From contig OX422211.1 of assembly GCA_949130495.1 (NCBI GenBank), forward strand, positions 399,833,049-399,897,048: a DNA stretch of 64,000 nt, read 5' to 3'. The DNA is from Sambucus nigra (lineage: Eukaryota > Streptophyta > Magnoliopsida > Dipsacales > Adoxaceae). This document shows, in pieces, positions 58,796 through 64,000 of the stretch. Under the pieces are notes generated by a model. It was not told the origin of the DNA, did no database searches, and saw only the letters and a list, made by a program, of their open reading frames with translations. The stretch's first letter is position 1, and each line of letters begins with the position of its first letter. Both the position numbers and the translations under genes were made by a program.

Positions 58796-58996
58796 TGTAA
58801 CACCCCATGATTTTGGGACTGAAAAATTAAATTTTTGGGAGAAATAAAATTTATTTAAATTGGAGAATTTTAAAATTTGGTAATTGCGTTCCAAAAATTG
58901 ATGATGTTATAAAGTATTACGGATGATGATTCTGAGTGCGCCATTAATTTAGGATCGGTTGAGATAGTCAAAATGACTGTCCTTGGGATTTATTTC
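58796..58996 (+). repeat. Start of the 3' LTR of LARD B
   Basis: TGTAACACCCCATG onward matches 53131-53333, then stops at GGATTTATTTC where element F begins. Confidence 0.85.
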
Positions 58997-59190
58997 TGTA
59001 GGAGGGGCTTAATGATAAGCCTCTCATTAAATTATTAAATAAGATTAGAGTTGATTAATATTGACAAAAGTCCATGTGTTTATGCGACTGAGGTATTATT
59101 ATGCGCGTCGGACATATCACGCGTATTTGTGTATTATTTACGTATTAACTAGACAATATTCTAGTATTGAGAGTTTTAACATATGTTATG

Positions 59191-59246
59191 GGACACATGC
59201 CACTTAAAATAGGACATGTGTCACCACGGGTTATTTGACATGTGGC
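59191..59246. repeat. ACATGTG motif cluster upstream of TATA in the F LTR
   Basis: GGACACATGCCAC, GGACATGTGTCACC and TGACATGTGGCG occur within 56 bp. The ACATGT core is self-complementary. The last copy ends about 23 bp before TATAAATA. Confidence 0.6.
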
Positions 59247-59268
59247 GACCCACTTGGGTTGGTTTTGC

Positions 59269-59276
59269 TATAAATA
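59269..59276 (+). promoter_or_regulatory. TATA box of the F LTR
   Basis: GCTATAAATAAGCCC is a consensus plant TATA box in the middle of the LTR. Confidence 0.65.
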
Positions 59277-59566
59277 AGCCCTCCCCCCATACATTTGAGA
59301 GAGATCTTCTTGGAAGAGGAGGGTGATTTTCTTATCTTATGAGGTTTTAGAGAGAGTTTTGAGATGAGTTCTTTGAGAAGAGTGGCAACACCTCCCATCT
59401 CTCCAAAAAACCACCACAATGAGTTTTCCGGCGAATAGTACGAACCCATGAACTACGCTGACTTTGATTCCGAGTATAACGGATACGTAGGCGCAACCGA
59501 AGTTGCTCAAGTCAAACACGTGCTAAAATTGAGTATTTCCCCTAAATTAGACTACTCTCTTACATT

Positions 59567-59584
59567 TGGCGACTCTGCTGGGGA
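59567..59584 (+). other. Primer-binding site of F, Tat/Ogre type
   Basis: TGGCGACTCTGCTGGGGA differs from the PBS at 7184-7201 (minus strand) at one position. Confidence 0.75.
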
Positions 59585-62500
59585 GGTATTCACATTTTTT
59601 ATCGTGTAACGCCTCATTCATGCTCGGAAAAGTGTCCGGAGATGGAGGAAAAGGGGTTGTCAAAGCAACTTTCCACTACAACATTTATGTGAAAAAAAAA
59701 ATATGCAACTTCATTCCAGATAAGTATTTCTTCTTGTAAATCTCTCCTACCTTGCATCAAATTCATATGGTGTACTTTCAAGAAAAACACTAAGTAAGAT
59801 GTTTATCTCCGAATAAAAATTATTTGAAATATATCCTTAATAATAGATTGACATTGATATCTCTAGAGGAAGAGGATATACGTTCTGTGATGGCATAAAT
59901 TTTCTTCGTAGAAACTTTCATATTTAAAAGAGGACAAAAATCATTATGAGTTACAAAGTAAGCTGCAAATAACCTTGGTTCTCTTATTTGAGATTAAAGC
60001 CTAGATATTTGTTTGTGTTTGAGTAACACCTGGTAGGTTACAAACTAAACTGACTCAATATGTGTGGTCAGTAAAAAAAAAAATACTGAGTAAACATTAA
60101 TTGGATTGTACTGTTTTGTCAAGATATATTTATTAAAGTGTTAGGAGTGTGGCCCAACATAAATATTTATGTGTCGTACAGTGACAAAAGACAGGAAGAC
60201 CTTTACTGTTTCATAACTTTTGCTTTACAGACTATGAATCCCATAAATTCATGCGTGTCAGCCTTATCATGCGTGTTACTTTTGGTCAAAGATTTTTTAT
60301 CAGAGATTTTATCATTCAATGTATAGGTATCAAAAGTTCAGAAAATGCATTTACAAAATAATGTATTTTCTCCTCCAAATCCAAAAATCAATAAAGGTTG
60401 CCCAGGCAGACATAGCCGTCGCTGCTCCGGCGTTATTATATATGAATTTATTGAAAGAGCATCCCTATATACGAATATTGGACTAAGAGATATACACAGA
60501 TTTTTTTATTCCAAGCAAACATAAACATCTGAATGGAGAATAGTACATGCTGAGGAAAAGAGTTGTTATAAATTATTTATATGTCAGTCAAACTGACTAA
60601 AGTGCGTGGCTCGAGAATGGGTATCACCTTTTACAAACCAAATCATTTAATAAGAGGTATACAGGCTTGCACAACTCAAACCAGATGTCTGCACATAGGC
60701 GTAGGGGCCAAGGAATGTGAGGTGATATTTTCATATATATTAAAAGATTTGAATACAAAACAAAAGGCAAGAGATTTATACAAACTGATGATCTCAGTTA
60801 GATCAATAGCAGCTAGTTTATACAAATTAATGTTGTAAAAAAAATGATCAAAACCCGGGAGTGCTTTCCGCCTTACTCCGGTGCTTCCACGAAATAGCTT
60901 TTTTTTTTTTCAAGACCAACAACAGAATTTGGGATTCAAAACTCCATCCATTGTTGTCTTTCGAATTCTTGAAAAAAAAAACTTACCATTGTCGACTGAA
61001 CTCCTGCCCGCGTTAAAAAACGACGAACTGAACAGGTGGTATTTCACCTTTTCTACCTTGCTCCGGTGAGGGAGCTGACTGACCAGTGTAAAAACCGACG
61101 ACGCTGGCCCCGGAAAACCTTGATCCGATGAAGCTCGGACCATCAGGAGGTTAACACTATTACCCCTACCCATCTTAGTTTTCACCGATCCACCTTGAGA
61201 TTCTGGCAAAACCGAAATATCTTACGAGATTGAACTCTGTCGAATTTAGGCATGGTAAGAAACAAAATACATACTGTAGGTTTCTAAAAATATCTCTACT
61301 TTTAGATTTTGAGATTTGGAAAAAAAAAATATATCTTTTGATGGTCCATCGTTGGTGCAAATATCAATACCTCACGCTTGCTTTATTCCCTGATCTCACG
61401 CGTTTGTACCGATGAATCATTTAGTGTGTTTGTGTTAAACAAAAAAAAAGGGTATGAGGCAGAAAAGGGAGGATGTTTAATGTTGGGTTCAACTAGCCTT
61501 AGTACTCATGATTTGTCATAAATACAAAAATGATAGAGATAATAATATTAGTGAGACAGTAACGGATTGTAGCATAGTACAATGACATACCTAATAATCT
61601 CATGGAGTATGTACCATAGTTATCACGAAAGATATTATGTGATTTAAAAAATATATATATCAAGCATAAGGATATCTTTTGCTTATATTTTCCGTATGTA
61701 AATATATATGAGTATTTAAATGAATAAGCACTATTTTTTTTATTATGAAGCACAATATAAAAATATGTTGGTTATTGATATGTTCTTGAGAAATTAATTA
61801 CTCATTTTTTTTTATTATGAAGCACAATTTTTTATTATGATAATGCGTGCATACTCGTTGTTCTTTCACTATGAGAGTTTTTTTTATGTATCGCTGTCAC
61901 ATGGTATTATTCAAATTGATATGCCAAATTTACGAGTTACGCTGACGATTTGAGAAGCTTTAAAATCATTAAATCTGGAATATAGATTTTTTTTAGACAG
62001 AGGAAACATAATGAAGTTTCATTTGAGTATTTTATGGCACTTGTAAACATCATCCTATGTTTGTACACCATATTAATATATTATGATTCATTTATGAAAT
62101 ATTTGAATATGTTTCAGCACTGAAGATTTATTTTGAGATTATATACACCTTTAGATTTATTATGAGATTCACCCCTAAACAACATTAAATTGTGCACGAT
62201 CACCTACATGGTGTTTATGATTCATTGTACAAATATCCCTCGACTTTATTTATTTATTTTATTTTATTTTATTACATCAAATAAAATATAATAAAGGGGG
62301 CGTGATGAGAATTGTACTTGGATATTTATTGAGCTTTACTAACATTTGCAATATTGTATAATTGGGTCAGAAAGATATTATTTTGCAGAGCTTATGAATG
62401 AGCAGATATTGAGCGATACAAATATCAAGTCATTGTTGAAAGATATGGTAGTTTGAGTTACACCCCATGAAATGTAATAATTAGATTGCTTTCATTTTTC

Positions 62501-62979
62501 TCGGGTGGGAATTGTAAATGATATATGTAATTTATTTTATTTTATCTTGAGATAAAAATAAAATAAAGGGGGCAAATGGATATTATGATGTAACATAGCT
62601 TGTAGTGCAAAGCTTCTTCGACATCCTCCACGACAAGGTTGGATTGATGAACCTTCAGAGTATAGTAACATCCAAGCAGGTCATTACAAAAGCTTCTTCA
62701 GTTTCTTTCGCAAAGAGTTCAAACGGGTTAATTAGTTGTCACTCAGAAATCGACAAAGTCATAGTCCTCCTTCATATATGACATCATATTACAAGAACTT
62801 TGTGAGCATTGAGATAAGTCTTCTATAAAGGTGTATCAAAATTGTTGCTAGCTGAACCACGATCGTTATGACTTAACTCGTCCGAAGAAGTTGGTCATGG
62901 AAGCAAACAGACGAAGGACCACGCTCAGTTTGTCAGGTACGGGATCCTGTCCTGAAAAGAGATACAGAAGAATGAGTTT
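59585..62979 (+). other. Internal region of F: no retrotransposon coding seen
   Basis: AT-rich. An 85-codon open frame (60581-60838) and a 99-codon minus-strand frame (61209-60910, with SSDQGFPGPASS) are unrecognised. The stretch 60840-61240 is more GC-rich with CTCCGGTG repeated twice, and could be a captured gene piece. TATTATGAAGCACAAT occurs twice (about 61740 and 61813). Two hairpin-plus-purine modules lie at 62250-62300 and 62531-62575. Confidence 0.35.
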
Positions 62980-64000
62980 ACAAAAAAAATCTTAACAAGC
63001 GTTTTCGTTGTTAAGTCACCGTTATAGGTGGAGTTTATGAAAATCTTAACAAGTGTTTTCATTGTTAAGTCACCGTTACGGGTGTCACCGTTATTGGTGA
63101 AGTTTTACAAAAAATCTTAACAAGCGTTTTCATTGTTAAGTCACCGTTATAAGGTGGAGACTATATATAAAAATCTTAACAAGCGTTTTCGTTGTTAAGT
63201 CACCGTTATAAGGTGGAGACTATATATAAAAATCTTAACAAGCGTTTTCGTTGTTAAGTCACCGTTATAAGGTGGAGATTATATATAAAAATCTTAACAA
63301 GCGTTTTCGTTGTTAAGTCACCGTTATAAGGTGGAGACTATATATAAAAATCTTAATAAGCATTTTCGTTGTTAAGTCACTGTTATAAGGTGGAGATTAT
63401 ATAAAAATCTTAACAAGAGTTTTCGTTGTTAAGTCACCGTTATAAGGTGGAGACTATATATAAAAAACTTTAACAAGCATTTTCGTTATTAAGTCACCGT
63501 TATAAGGTGGAGATTATATAAAAATCTTAACAAACGTTTTCGTTGTTAAGTCACCGTTATAAGGTGGAGATTATATAAAAATCTTAACAAGCGTTTTCGT
63601 TGTTAAGTCACCGTTATAAGGTAGAGATTATATAAAAAATCTTAACAAACGTTTTCGTTGTTAAGTCACCGTTATAAGTGGAGTTGTTGAAAAAATCTTA
63701 ACAAGCGTTTTCGTTGTTAAGTCACCGTTATAGGTGGAGTTTATGAAAAATCTTAACAAGCGTTTTCGTTGTTAAGTCACCATTATAGGTAGAGTTTATG
63801 GAAAATCTTAACAAGTGTTTTCATTGTTAAGTCACCTCTAACGGTGGAGTTTGCGAAAAACCTTAACAAGTGTGTTTTCATTGTTAAGTCACCTCTAACG
63901 GTGGAGTTTGCGAAAAACCTTAACAAGTGTGTTTTCAATGTTAAGTCGCCTCTAACGGTGGAATTTGCGAAAAACCTTAACAAGTGTGTTTTCATTGTTA
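62980..64000. repeat. Tandem array of ~54-71-bp units (modal 59), each with a hairpin
   Basis: Eighteen copies of CTTAACAAG...TTGTTAAG start at 62991 and continue to 63976, mostly 54-62 bp apart, and the array runs off the edge. Between hairpins lies TCACCGTTATAAGGTGGAGA and TATATAAAAAT. In the last units the period is near 57 bp, creating a 70-codon repeated open frame on the minus strand (63995-63783) that has no recognisable product. Confidence 0.92.

Larger units (their letters stand above)
53131..58996 (+). mobile_element. LARD B: second giant-LTR Tekay-like derivative, truncated by F
   Basis: First LTR 53131-57015, PBS, 1780 bp of internal sequence, PPT, then the first 201 bp of the second LTR before element F interrupts it. 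AGGTA at 53126-53130 would be its left target duplication; the other copy is not in the window. LTR ends and internal plan are like LARD A but the sequence is a different family. The two 200-bp LTR starts differ by roughly 8-10 percent, so it is older than LARD A. Confidence 0.82.
58997..59564 (+). repeat. 5' LTR of element F
   Basis: TGTAGGAGGGGC to CTCTCTTACA, followed two bases later by the PBS. The TATA box is at 59269 and a GACAYRTG motif cluster lies just upstream. Confidence 0.7.
58997..64000 (+). mobile_element. Element F: LTR element with Tat-type PBS, running off the right edge
   Basis: A 568-bp LTR (58997-59564) interrupts LARD B and is followed by TGGCGACTCTGCTGGGGA, the PBS type of the Tat/Ogre element at the left end of the window. 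ATTTC at 58992-58996 would be its target duplication. The next 3.4 kb has no gag or pol motif, and a tandem array occupies the last kilobase. It is either a non-autonomous Tat relative or an LTR joined to unrelated DNA. The second LTR is not in the window. Confidence 0.6.

Noticed and set aside
62250..62300. AT hairpin followed by a purine run as a Helitron 3' end
   Set aside because: No CTRR terminus or TC start with an A-T target was found at a sensible distance.
63783..63995. 70-codon minus-strand frame of repeated 19-residue units
   Set aside because: It is a by-product of 57-bp repeat units being divisible by three; neighbouring 59-bp and 56-bp units break the frame.

Overview
This is nuclear DNA of a flowering plant, most probably a eudicot with a large, repeat-rich genome. 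It is intergenic, retrotransposon-built sequence: AT-rich, dense in microsatellites, with every recognisable protein remnant coming from plant LTR retrotransposons (Ty3/gypsy Tat/Ogre-like and Tekay-like chromoviruses; Ty1/copia SIRE-like gag lineage). I see no intact host gene, rRNA, tRNA or CRISPR array. The species cannot be read from the sequence.

Layout, left to right. 1-9287: 5' part of a minus-strand Tat/Ogre-like gypsy element (LTR 7203-9287, decayed gag, protease and RT), with a solo copia LTR (347-1476) inside its RT. It landed in the gag zinc knuckle of an older copia element whose 3' end survives at 9288 to about 13153 ('X'). 13154-14819: low-copy-looking DNA with promoter-like and microsatellite sequence. 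14820-22113: complete gag-only copia element ('A') with TTGGG target-site duplications. 22119-26640 and 35292-35960: decayed gypsy sequence, including the integrase and chromodomain end of a minus-strand chromovirus ('E'), split by a full-length decayed copia element ('B', 26641-35291, TSD ACTAT). 35961-53130: a tandem internal-LTR-internal-LTR arrangement of a third copia family ('D' then 'C'). C is interrupted by a young giant-LTR gypsy derivative ('LARD A', 41357-50831, TSD ATGAC), and its 3' LTR is cut by a second giant-LTR derivative ('LARD B', from 53131). The second LTR of LARD B is cut in turn at 58997 by an element with a Tat-type primer-binding site ('F'), which runs to the right edge through a 59-bp hairpin satellite array.

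How the parts relate. Copia B carries gag plus all pol domains, whereas A and C end after gag; X and D keep only the end of the same gag reading frame. All five share ordered conserved blocks in the long non-coding zone before the 3' LTR. That suggests a family of gag-only, non-autonomous elements mobilised by a B-like partner. LARD A and B keep a gag start fused to the terminal chromovirus motif and look like internal-deletion derivatives of Tekay-like elements. The most unexpected pattern is that nearly every LTR family carries its own cluster of short palindromic motifs, usually placed 15-70 bp upstream of a TATA-like box.

Boundaries supported by paired LTRs and TSDs (A, B, LARD A) are exact. 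Boundaries of X, E and F are approximate. Divergence values are by-eye estimates.
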